Source: an uncultured Lachnospiraceae bacterium (GTDB taxonomy: Bacteria > Bacillota > Clostridia > Lachnospirales > Lachnospiraceae). Taken from it: 12,396 nt of DNA. The notes beneath the pieces are model-generated. The model worked only from the letters and a program-made list of their open reading frames with translations, was not told the DNA's origin and did not search any database. The DNA lies in the NCBI GenBank assembly GCA_910583815.1, contig CAJTZB010000061.1, positions 1 through 12,396 of the forward strand, read 5' to 3'. Made by a program: the position numbers and the translations under genes. Positions 1-6,561 of the stretch are shown one piece after another (positions within the stretch are counted from its first letter, which is position 1; each line of letters opens with the position of its first letter).

Positions 1-313
1 CAGGGCAAGGAAACGATTCTTTTTCATTTTTCAACACTCCTTTTTCACGATAAAGCGCTGCAAAAATACGATCCAGTTCTATTTCAATGTATTTTGCGGA
101 TTCTTCTGATACAAGCTTTTTCTGCTTTTTTATCAGCGCAGCCTCTTCTTCCTGAATGAGTACAGAATATCTCTTTTTCAATTCTTTCCAACTATAGGCT
201 GCTCCATTCAAAGAATAAAATAATGCGGTCTTTTCCCAAAAAGATTTCCTCGTCTCGTTTGTCTTGATGTCAACTAAAGTCCCATATAAATCAAAGATAT
301 AATTTTGATACAT
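1..313 (-). CDS. HAD-family hydrolase, N-terminal part (cut by window edge)
   Basis: The minus-strand frame is open from an ATG at 313 to the window edge, giving 104 residues with no stop. The protein begins MYQNYIFDLYGTLVDIKTNE. This contains HAD motif I (DLYGTLVD), in which the first Asp (residue 8) is the expected nucleophile. The following helical, Lys/Glu-rich stretch fits the start of a type C1 cap domain. HAD enzymes of this type are usually cytoplasmic phosphatases or dehalogenase-like hydrolases acting on small phosphorylated metabolites; the substrate cannot be read from this fragment. A purine-rich AGAAAGG lies about 7 nt upstream of the ATG and serves as the ribosome binding site. 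The gene is divergent from the methyltransferase to its right, and nothing ties the two functionally. The C-terminal part with motifs II-IV lies outside the window. Confidence 0.85.
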   Translation of the reverse strand, partial: MYQNYIFDLYGTLVDIKTNETRKSFWEKTALFYSLNGAAYSWKELKKRYSVLIQEEEAALIKKQKKLVSEESAKYIEIELDRIFAALYREKGVLKNEKESFPCP

Positions 314-377
314 GTCCTTGCCTTTCTGCTTATTTTTGTTTAAAATTTTAGTGAATCTTTTTTACATACAAAGTCCC

Positions 378-422
378 AAGCGAATAAGTTCGCTTTTGAT
401 ATAGAAGGCCGCCTGCGGCGGC
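378..422 (+). other. Two tandem hairpins in the methyltransferase leader
   Basis: The 124-bp divergent spacer contains two perfect inverted repeats. The first has 7-bp arms AAGCGAA (378-384) and TTCGCTT (389-395) around a 4-nt loop. The second has 6-bp GC-only arms GCCGCC (408-413) and GGCGGC (417-422) around TGC. The second ends 6 nt before the GGAG ribosome binding site (429-432) of the methyltransferase. If transcribed it would place a stable stem at the edge of the initiation region. Neither stem has a convincing T-tract, so I do not call a terminator. I saw no convincing promoter for either divergent gene in this spacer. Confidence 0.5.
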
Positions 423-437
423 AGAAATGGAGCCCAA

Positions 438-2543
438 ATGCAATACCTGTCCTTAAAAGAATTGTGTGACTTTCTCTCGATTTCGGCAGCCACCGGAAGG
501 AACTGGCTCTCACAGGGAAAACTTTGCCCTTCTAATGCCTCGGAAAAAACTCCCCTTTTTTCTGTGGAGTATGCCGAATCGTACCGCAGTAAGCTGCTTT
601 CCGGCGAAGGGCATACTCTAAAAAACCGGCGGAACAAGGCCTATATCAGCGGAAACAGCATTTATACCTCCTACCTTTCCGCAGGCTCCGCAAATCAGAC
701 ACTGATCACACACCTTTCTTCTTGGCTTGCAGACAGCACACCAAGCGAAGAACTGATTCTTCTGCTTTTGGCAGAATGCGCGCTCCGGCTGTTTGCAGAA
801 GCTATGCCAATGCAGAACACTTCCGTCCTATCAAAAGACACTGTCTCGCTGCTCTCTGCCTTCCTTGCTTCTCCTGACTCCTTTTTCCCTCTGTCGACTC
901 TCGTCGGAGAACTGATTCCGGATAAGGCAAAGGCAAAGAAACTGCTGCTGCAAAAAGAAACCCTTTTCTTACTTCCGGTCAGCTATATGCCGTCAGAAGA
1001 TACGCTTGGTTTCCTCTACCTTTCCCTTAGACAGCTAAGCAGCCGAAAAGCATCCGGCGCTTACTATACGCCTGTTTTTGTTGTAAAGCAGCTGCTGTCA
1101 GAGCTTGAGCCTGCAATGCAAAAAGCATGGCAGGATACTGCCGCAGCATTTTCTGTACTCGACCCAAGCTGCGGCACCGGAAACTTTTTGCTGCATCTGC
1201 CAAAGCAGATTCCTCTTACTGCTATCTACGGCACTGATACCGATTCCACCGCTGTTACACTGACACGCATTAATCTGCTGCTCAGGCAGCTTACCATAGA
1301 TGCCCAAAGCAGAATTTCCAGTACAAAAACAGAAAAGCCGGCAGAACTACACATAAAATATGAGCACTATATCCATACGCTTCAACACAACATACGCACG
1401 GCCGACTTTTTACTTGGGTGGAATACCAAAACCTATACTTTTATTTTAGGCAATCCTCCTTGGGGGTCTTCCTTTTCCAAAGAAGAAAAGCTTTTGCTCA
1501 GACAACGTTTCCTCTGTGCCTCATGCGCAAAACCGGAAGCCTACGACCTGTTTCTGGAACAGGGGCTTAAATGCCTTACTCACGGTGGCTTTCTTTCCTT
1601 TGTGCTGCCAGAAGCACTGCTTACCGTAAAGGCACATACAAAAATCCGCTCCCTGCTGCTTTCTGCCTCCTCCATCCGCGCACTCTTTCATCTTGGCAAC
1701 TGCTTTGACGGCGTATTTTGTCCAAGCATTGTGCTGACTTTAGAAAAAACCGACCCGCCACATTCCTGTATTGGCATACGTGTTACGACACCAGAACAGA
1801 CGTCCTTCACCATTCAAAAGGAGCGAGAGCTCTCTGCCAACGGCTTCTGCCTGTTCCCGGATGATGACTCTTATGCATTGATGGCAAAGCTGTTTATGGC
1901 CCCGAATTGTGTCCGCCTAAAAGACCATGCCGATTTCGCACTTGGCATCGTAACCGGGGACAACCGCACAAAACTCCGGCAAATTGCAGCAGGACACGCC
2001 ATCTCAAGTACACATGGCATTGACTCTCCCCATTCTGCTCCTGTGCTGTGCGGCCCGGACATCTTGCCGTACCATATCGCCACACCCACAAAGGAGCTTA
2101 CCGTTCCGCTGTCTGCCTGTCAGCAGACAGCCCCGGAATTTCTTTACCATGCTCCGGAAAAGCTGCTGTACCGCTTTATTTCTGAACGTCTTGTATTTGC
2201 CTACGACGATAAACAGATGCTTCCTTTAAACAGCTGCAATATTGTGATTCCGCATATAGAAGGGCTTTCTATGCTCTATATCCTTGCTGTGCTCAACTCG
2301 CGCTGTATGCAGTTCCTCTACCATAAAGCATTTCGCTCGCTTAAGGTACTGCGTTCCCATTTGGAACAGCTTCCCATTCCGCAGGCATCAAAAAAAGAGC
2401 AGGAAGAAATCCTGCTCCTTGTTGCTCTGCTGCAAACGGAAACATATGGCACCAGTATCTGGCTATCCATATACGAGCAGGTGGAACGTCATATTGCAGC
2501 ACTGTTTCATTTGACAGAGGAGGAAATCCGCCTTATATTTTAA
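438..2543 (+). CDS. Adenine-N6 DNA methyltransferase with N-terminal HTH-like domain
   Basis: This 701-residue protein predicts S-adenosylmethionine-dependent methylation of adenine in DNA. Residues 1-50 (YLSLKELCDFLSISAATGRN, then KTPLFSVEYAESY) resemble a MerR/excisionase-type helix-turn-helix. Methyltransferase motifs follow in gamma-class order: GAYYTP near 207-212 (motif X region), DPSCGTGNF at 242-250 (motif I, AdoMet binding), GTDTDS at 265-270 and the catalytic NPPW at 339-342 (motif IV). Residues about 500-650 (ALGIVTGDNRTK near 501-512, ending in LRSHLEQLPIP) match the layout of TaqI/type IIG target-recognition domains. No PD-(D/E)XK nuclease segment or adjacent restriction gene is visible, so it may be an orphan regulatory or protective enzyme; a nuclease partner outside the window cannot be excluded. 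The start is supported by GGAG 5 nt upstream. The 3' end overlaps the convergent MATE gene by 11 bp. Confidence 0.85.
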   Translation: MQYLSLKELCDFLSISAATGRNWLSQGKLCPSNASEKTPLFSVEYAESYRSKLLSGEGHTLKNRRNKAYISGNSIYTSYLSAGSANQTLITHLSSWLADSTPSEELILLLLAECALRLFAEAMPMQNTSVLSKDTVSLLSAFLASPDSFFPLSTLVGELIPDKAKAKKLLLQKETLFLLPVSYMPSEDTLGFLYLSLRQLSSRKASGAYYTPVFVVKQLLSELEPAMQKAWQDTAAAFSVLDPSCGTGNFLLHLPKQIPLTAIYGTDTDSTAVTLTRINLLLRQLTIDAQSRISSTKTEKPAELHIKYEHYIHTLQHNIRTADFLLGWNTKTYTFILGNPPWGSSFSKEEKLLLRQRFLCASCAKPEAYDLFLEQGLKCLTHGGFLSFVLPEALLTVKAHTKIRSLLLSASSIRALFHLGNCFDGVFCPSIVLTLEKTDPPHSCIGIRVTTPEQTSFTIQKERELSANGFCLFPDDDSYALMAKLFMAPNCVRLKDHADFALGIVTGDNRTKLRQIAAGHAISSTHGIDSPHSAPVLCGPDILPYHIATPTKELTVPLSACQQTAPEFLYHAPEKLLYRFISERLVFAYDDKQMLPLNSCNIVIPHIEGLSMLYILAVLNSRCMQFLYHKAFRSLKVLRSHLEQLPIPQASKKEQEEILLLVALLQTETYGTSIWLSIYEQVERHIAALFHLTEEEIRLIF

Positions 2544-3900
2544 CCTTCATCCATTTGCCGGAACCAAAGCGCCATGAAGTCAGAACCAGCCTTGTTACCT
2601 GATCGCAGACCACACCAAGCCAAATGCCAAGCACGCCAAGCCCAAGCGAGTACCCAAAAATATAAGATGCCAACGGACGGATAATGGTTACACTGATCGT
2701 AGATGCAATCGTAGTGAATTTCACATCTCCCGCACCACGCAGGCATCCCATATAAATGACCTGCGCCACCTGCATCAGCACGATGATTACCATGACCTGC
2801 ATAATCTGCACGCCGATGCCGACCACATAAGGATCCTCCGGAAAGTAAAGACGGAACAGCCATCTTCCTCCTGCCAGATAGAGAATTGACAGAAAAACAG
2901 AAATAAAATTGCCGATTCTCTGGCAGATAGTTCCATAACGTTTTGCCATCTCCGGCTCATTTCTTCCAAGGCTCTGCCCAATTAATGTTACTGCCGCTAC
3001 CTGCATGCCGTCACCAAAAGAAAATGACAATGACATAACGTTCATGCCAAGCTGATGCGCTGCATACTCCTGCGTGCCAAGCTCCGCTGCCATAACTGCA
3101 ACAAGCATAAAACCAACCCTAAGCAGTACCTGTTCCAAAAATACAGTAGATGCCAGTTTAAAAATCGAATTTGCCTCCACTACGGACAGTCTGATTTTTT
3201 CCTGCAGCATATAGCGGATAGATACAAAGCTGTCTTTTTTCACAATAGATGCGATGCTCATAATGCAGGCAACCACTGTGCCAAGCACTGTCGCAATCGC
3301 TGCTCCCTTAATGCCAAGTGCAGGAAATCCAAGATTTCCGTTAATTAAAAGGAAGTTTCCAATTACATTTACAATGTTGGAAGTAAGATTTGTACGCAGT
3401 GCAATCTTCGTATTCCCTGCGCCACGCTGCGCCGCGTTGATAACAAGCGAAATAATATTGAACAGCATGCCGCCCATAATAATCTGGAAATAAAGCACCG
3501 CGCTGTCATGCGTATCCGTCTTAGAGCCTGCAAGATGAATAATTTCTTCTGCAAAACACACACATGCTATGCTGATAAGAATCCCCGCAAACAGAACAAA
3601 CCAGAATGCGGTCATAAGCGTGCGGTTTGCACCATCTCGGTCATTCTGTCCCTTTCGTCTTGCCGTAATTGCAGAAACGGCTACGTTGACTGCAATAAAG
3701 AGCGCAAGCCCAATAAACTTAGGCTGGGTTGTCAGCCCAACTGCTGCAACTGCATAGGTGCCCAGCTTGCTCACCATTAAGGAGTCAATCATTCCAACAA
3801 GTGCCACAAAAAACGACTCAAGCACTGCAGGCCAGGCAATTCCTATTGTTGTTCTGATATTGTTCTTGTTTTGCTCCAGCCACTGTTTTATATTTCCCAT
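2533..3900 (-). CDS. MATE-family multidrug/toxin efflux transporter
   Basis: This 455-residue, strongly hydrophobic protein has the length and about 12 membrane segments expected of MATE exporters. These inner-membrane antiporters expel cationic drugs or metabolites using Na+ or H+ gradients. Typical family features are the N-terminal IAWPAVLESFFVALVGMIDS, the repeat-like positions NAAQRGAGNT (first half) and YMGCLRGAGDVKF (second half), and MSLSFSFGDGMQVAAVTLIG at the start of the second half. The substrate cannot be predicted. The ATG at 3900 is the only plausible start in frame; the nearest good ribosome binding site, GAAAGGAG (3913-3920), is 12 nt away, which is rather long. No clear promoter was seen just upstream, so expression may depend on readthrough from the glucan hydrolase through the repeat element, or on a promoter in that element. 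Confidence 0.92.
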   Translation of the reverse strand: MGNIKQWLEQNKNNIRTTIGIAWPAVLESFFVALVGMIDSLMVSKLGTYAVAAVGLTTQPKFIGLALFIAVNVAVSAITARRKGQNDRDGANRTLMTAFWFVLFAGILISIACVCFAEEIIHLAGSKTDTHDSAVLYFQIIMGGMLFNIISLVINAAQRGAGNTKIALRTNLTSNIVNVIGNFLLINGNLGFPALGIKGAAIATVLGTVVACIMSIASIVKKDSFVSIRYMLQEKIRLSVVEANSIFKLASTVFLEQVLLRVGFMLVAVMAAELGTQEYAAHQLGMNVMSLSFSFGDGMQVAAVTLIGQSLGRNEPEMAKRYGTICQRIGNFISVFLSILYLAGGRWLFRLYFPEDPYVVGIGVQIMQVMVIIVLMQVAQVIYMGCLRGAGDVKFTTIASTISVTIIRPLASYIFGYSLGLGVLGIWLGVVCDQVTRLVLTSWRFGSGKWMKVKI

Positions 3901-3931
3901 TTCCCAGCCATGCTCCTTTCAAAGCCTGAGA

Positions 3932-3944
3932 ATCATCTTATGTT
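3932..3944. repeat. 13-bp direct repeat, left copy
   Basis: The word ATCATCTTATGTT at 3932-3944 is repeated exactly at 4160-4172. The copies bracket the hairpin-rich element. This copy lies 21 bp outside the left terminal inverted repeat, so a simple target-site duplication is not fully clean. Confidence 0.6.
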
Positions 3945-3965
3945 TCCATCTGTACACCAACGCTA

Positions 3966-4164
3966 ATGATGTTAGGGGCAAAAAGTATTTTGACCCTAAC
4001 TGATACACGGCTTGCTACGCGCTATGCGCTCTCGCAAGCCTAAAACACCTCAAATCCGCTCATTTTTCTGCGAAAAATGGCTGCTTTTCGGTGTTTTGCG
4101 GGCCATAAAGGTCAGACGACTGCGAACAAGCTCGCATCGTCCGACCTTTTGACCCTAGTATCAT
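3966..4164. repeat. MITE-like structured repeat element with 18-bp terminal inverted repeats
   Basis: The stretch between the MATE and glucan hydrolase genes has no gene but is full of inverted repeats. The ends form an 18-bp imperfect terminal inverted repeat (15 of 18 matching): ATGATGTTAGGGGCAAAA at 3966-3983 against the complement of 4147-4164. Inside are a stem 3971-3983/3988-4000 (one mismatch), GGCTTGC 4009-4015 with GCAAGCC 4034-4040, AAAACACC 4042-4049 with GGTGTTTT 4090-4097 enclosing CATTTTT/AAAAATG (4061-4067, 4073-4079), and a long interrupted stem 4107-4125/4132-4149. The word TTTTGACCCTA occurs directly at 3988-3998 and 4147-4157 and inverted, with one mismatch, at 3973-3983. 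No reading frame is evident. A non-autonomous mobile or REP-like repeat is the best reading; the hairpins may also stop or protect the hydrolase mRNA. Confidence 0.65.
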
Positions 4165-4172
4165 CTTATGTT
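4160..4172. repeat. 13-bp direct repeat, right copy (covers hydrolase stop codon)
   Basis: This is the second exact copy of ATCATCTTATGTT. It overlaps the outer end of the right terminal inverted repeat and includes the stop codon of the glucan hydrolase (complement of 4166-4168). If it is a target-site duplication, the element landed at the very end of that gene without changing the protein. Confidence 0.6.
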
Positions 4173-6187
4173 CTTTGCGTCCCTCCATTGAAATTTTTAA
4201 GGATAAAGGACGAATAAGGAGGCATCGTCAAAGTGATTCTTCCGTCATGAATCGGGAAAAACTTCGCCTCTGGAGAAAAGCCGTCCTGTCTTGTAACCAT
4301 CAGGCTGACCATAGAAAGGGAATTGACTCCGAGCTCTTCCACTGAAAAATCTATCTGACGTTCTATATCATTATTATTTAAAGCTACAAAAAACTGATCC
4401 TCTCTGTCAAAGCGCCCAAAACTTAAAATACCATGTTCGCAATGCAGCAGACGCACCGAACCGGTACGAAGCGCCTGATACCCTCTGTGAATCCGAATCA
4501 GTTCCTGATGAAGCGCAATCAGCTTTTCGTCCTCTCTTCCCCAAGGATATGTTCTGCGGTTATCCGGATCAGTAAAGCCGCACATTCCTGCCTCGTCTCC
4601 ATAATAGAGCGTCGGAGCGCCCGGCCACATCATCTGGAACACAACCGCTTCGGCAAAAATCGCCTTGTTTACTCCTTTTTCTGCCTCTTCCGGACCATAA
4701 TAATTCACACGTCCCACTACGTGGTTTGTTCTTGTCAAAAATCTGGAATGGTCATGGTTGGACAGCTCATTCATTGCGCAGAGCAAGGAAGGAGCCTGAA
4801 ATTTTGTCATTGCATATTTCATGGAACGTATAAATGCTTCATGGTTGTTCCAAAGGTTTCCGCGGAAATCATCACTATGTTTCTCCATTCCGGTCAAAAA
4901 CCACGTAATCGGCTCCATAAATGCATCATAGTTCATAATGGTGTCCCATTCATCTCCTTGAAGCCAAGCCCCTGCATTCCCATAATGTTCTGCCAGAATA
5001 ATTGCGTTTGGGTTTGCTTCCTTAACTGCTTTCCGGAAACGCTTCCAAAAACGGTGGTTGAACTCCTCACTATGTCCTAAATCTGCAGCAACATCAAGCC
5101 TCCAGCCGTCTACATAATATGGTGCAGAAACCCACTTTGCACCTATCCTGCAAATATAGTCACAAAGCTCTTCTGAAGCCTCGTAATTGAGCTTTGGAAG
5201 CGTTGCATAGCCCCACCAGCCTTCATATGAATTATTATCTTCCGGATTATGAAACCGGAAAAAATCGCGGTATTTGCTGTCCTTTGAATGGTAAGCCCCC
5301 GGTTCATAGCTTTCATCTGCTATATAAAAGCCTTCACGGTTCATCCATTTATGGAATGAGCCGCAATGGTTGAATACTCCATCCAAAATTACCTTCATAC
5401 CACGGCTGTGAACCTCTTCCACAAATTCGGCAAAATAAGCATTGCTTGCTTCTAAGTTTTCAATACTTGTTGTCCTTATGATATAACGACGTTCTTCATT
5501 GCCCTCTTCAGGTGATGCATCTTTGACAATAACACCAAAATGAGGATCAATATAATCATAATCCTGACTGTCATATTTATGATTGGAAGGAGAAACAAAA
5601 ATCGGGTTAAAATAAATAACTTCTACTCCAAGTCCCTGCAAATAATCTAATTTTTTGCGTACGCCTGCCAGATCGCCGCCATAAAAGCGCCCGACATCAA
5701 GCGCCGCCACCGGCTTATCCCATTCTGCTATCTGCTGCACCGGCATGTCCAAATAATAATATTCCCCTGTCACAACATCATTGCTTTTGTCCCCATTGCA
5801 GAAACGATCCACGTAAATCTGATACATTACGGCACCTTTTGCCCATTCCGGTACAGAAAAGCCAGGAGTCAGACGAAAATAAAACTCCGGGGCTGCATGC
5901 TCACAGACACCACTGCGGTCATATTCATATGGCGTTCCTTCTGCCAAGAAACAAAAATAGTAGGAAATCTGCACTTCCCCTACACGGACTGTTGCTGCAT
6001 AATAGTCAAACTGCCATGTCTCTTCCACAAGCTTCATCGGAAACCTGTCTTCTCCTATAACAAGCACCGGTGCCGCTTCACTTCCATGCGGTACCCGGAA
6101 CCGTATCGTTACTTCTTCATTTTCTTTTACATCTACTGGCGTTCTGTACTCTTTTGTACCATCCGAAAAAAAAGCATTTAGGTTCAT
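4166..6187 (-). CDS. Cytoplasmic GH13 alpha-glucan hydrolase (neopullulanase/cyclomaltodextrinase type)
   Basis: This 673-residue glycoside hydrolase family 13 enzyme is predicted to cleave alpha-1,4 (possibly alpha-1,6) bonds in maltodextrins, cyclodextrins or pullulan fragments. Residues 1-105 form a beta-rich N-terminal module like CBM34. The (beta/alpha)8 barrel starts near 118 (AVMYQIYVDRFCNGD). The four GH13 regions are present: DGVFNH 269-274; GWRLDVAAD 361-369 with nucleophile Asp365; ILAEHYG with acid/base Glu400; and SNHD 476-479 with Asp479. A C-terminal beta domain follows (about 585-665). No signal peptide is seen, which fits intracellular breakdown of imported oligosaccharides. 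An extra segment near 217-240, before region I, helps make it longer than typical neopullulanases of about 590 residues. The ATG has AGGAAGG 12 nt upstream and a promoter about 40 bp upstream. Exact substrate is uncertain. Confidence 0.9.
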   Translation of the reverse strand: MNLNAFFSDGTKEYRTPVDVKENEEVTIRFRVPHGSEAAPVLVIGEDRFPMKLVEETWQFDYYAATVRVGEVQISYYFCFLAEGTPYEYDRSGVCEHAAPEFYFRLTPGFSVPEWAKGAVMYQIYVDRFCNGDKSNDVVTGEYYYLDMPVQQIAEWDKPVAALDVGRFYGGDLAGVRKKLDYLQGLGVEVIYFNPIFVSPSNHKYDSQDYDYIDPHFGVIVKDASPEEGNEERRYIIRTTSIENLEASNAYFAEFVEEVHSRGMKVILDGVFNHCGSFHKWMNREGFYIADESYEPGAYHSKDSKYRDFFRFHNPEDNNSYEGWWGYATLPKLNYEASEELCDYICRIGAKWVSAPYYVDGWRLDVAADLGHSEEFNHRFWKRFRKAVKEANPNAIILAEHYGNAGAWLQGDEWDTIMNYDAFMEPITWFLTGMEKHSDDFRGNLWNNHEAFIRSMKYAMTKFQAPSLLCAMNELSNHDHSRFLTRTNHVVGRVNYYGPEEAEKGVNKAIFAEAVVFQMMWPGAPTLYYGDEAGMCGFTDPDNRRTYPWGREDEKLIALHQELIRIHRGYQALRTGSVRLLHCEHGILSFGRFDREDQFFVALNNNDIERQIDFSVEELGVNSLSMVSLMVTRQDGFSPEAKFFPIHDGRITLTMPPYSSFILKNFNGGTQRT

Positions 6188-6226
6188 GACACTAAAATTC
6201 CTTCCTAATCTGACGTAGTATTATCT

Positions 6227-6255
6227 ATTTTATAATACAATATTAAAAAACTCAA
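6227..6255 (-). promoter_or_regulatory. Sigma-A-like promoter of the glucan hydrolase
   Basis: Read on the minus strand, TTGAGT (6250-6255) and TAAAAT (6227-6232) are separated by 17 bp, close to TTGACA/TATAAT. Transcription would start about 30 bp before the ATG at 6187. The word AACTCAAG covers the -35 region (6249-6256) and recurs 13 bp away (6262-6269), which may be an operator. Confidence 0.55.
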
Positions 6256-6282
6256 GGGGATAACTCAAGTGTTTTTTAGAAC

Positions 6283-6317
6283 AAAGCAAAAAGGCCGGCA
6301 ACTCTTGCCAGCCTTTT
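6283..6317 (-). terminator. Intrinsic terminator downstream of the ftsH region
   Basis: On the minus strand the stem AAAAGGC/GCCTTTT (6311-6317 with 6289-6295) continues inward as TTGCC/GGCAA after one mismatch, with a 3-nt loop, and is followed by TTTTTGCTTTGT. It lies about 215 bp past the ftsH stop and just before the glucan hydrolase promoter, separating the two transcription units. It could also end a short transcript from the promoter-like site at 6388-6421. Confidence 0.75.
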
Positions 6318-6498
6318 CGGAGAAGGTATTTTTGTTACTTATGGGGTGTAGCAAAAACTATATAATGTATTGGGGTTTACGTGTATTATTATAATATAAC
6401 TACACAAATAAGTGTGCACAAACATTTTATTCTTTTGCATATTTTTTTGTCGATTTTTACAGTACAGTTTTTTCCTTCCGGAAATTTTCCATGTAAAA
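6318..6498. other. Spacer after ftsH with promoter-like elements, no gene
   Basis: No credible protein gene is present between ftsH and the terminator. The spacer is AT-rich. On the minus strand it has a perfect TATAAT at 6388-6393, and alternatively TATATT at 6393-6398 lying 17 bp from TTGTGC (6416-6421). The -10 region sits inside a palindrome with arms GTGTA (6381-6385) and TACAC (6401-6405). A Spo0A-box-like TTTGTCGAT occurs on the plus strand at 6446-6454. With the terminator at 6283-6317 this could yield an RNA of roughly 100 nt, but no known RNA family was recognised. Confidence 0.3.
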
Positions 6499-6561
6499 TT
6501 AGCTAAAAAGCGCCTCAAACTCGTCTTTTCCTATTCTGTCCTTCTCAAGAAGCACTTCAGC
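6499..6561 (-). other. Displaced original ftsH 3' end (-1 frame)
   Basis: Reading GCT GAA GTG CTT from 6561 on the minus strand gives 20 codons ending in TAA at 6499-6501. The encoded LLEKDRIGKDEFEALFS matches the usual end of clostridial FtsH in sequence and spacing. Restoring the frame would give a protein of about 603 residues. Confidence 0.85.

Noticed and set aside
427..456. Tiny upstream reading frame (ATG at 427, 9 codons) overlapping the methyltransferase start
   Set aside because: It has no ribosome binding site of its own; its ATGG contributes the GGAG used by the real start. Chance is sufficient.
3888..3911. Seven-codon frame (ATG at 3911) overlapping the MATE start as a possible leader peptide
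   Set aside because: The AAAGGAG is only 1 nt from this ATG, too close for efficient initiation. It may only explain the long spacing to the true start.
4433..5080. 215-residue plus-strand frame opposite the glucan hydrolase
   Set aside because: It is antisense to a well-supported GH13 gene covering the catalytic motifs, has no family resemblance and no ribosome binding site.
6470..6492. TTCCGGAA palindrome after ftsH as a terminator
   Set aside because: The stem is only a few base pairs and no T-tract follows in either direction; the real terminator is at 6283-6317.
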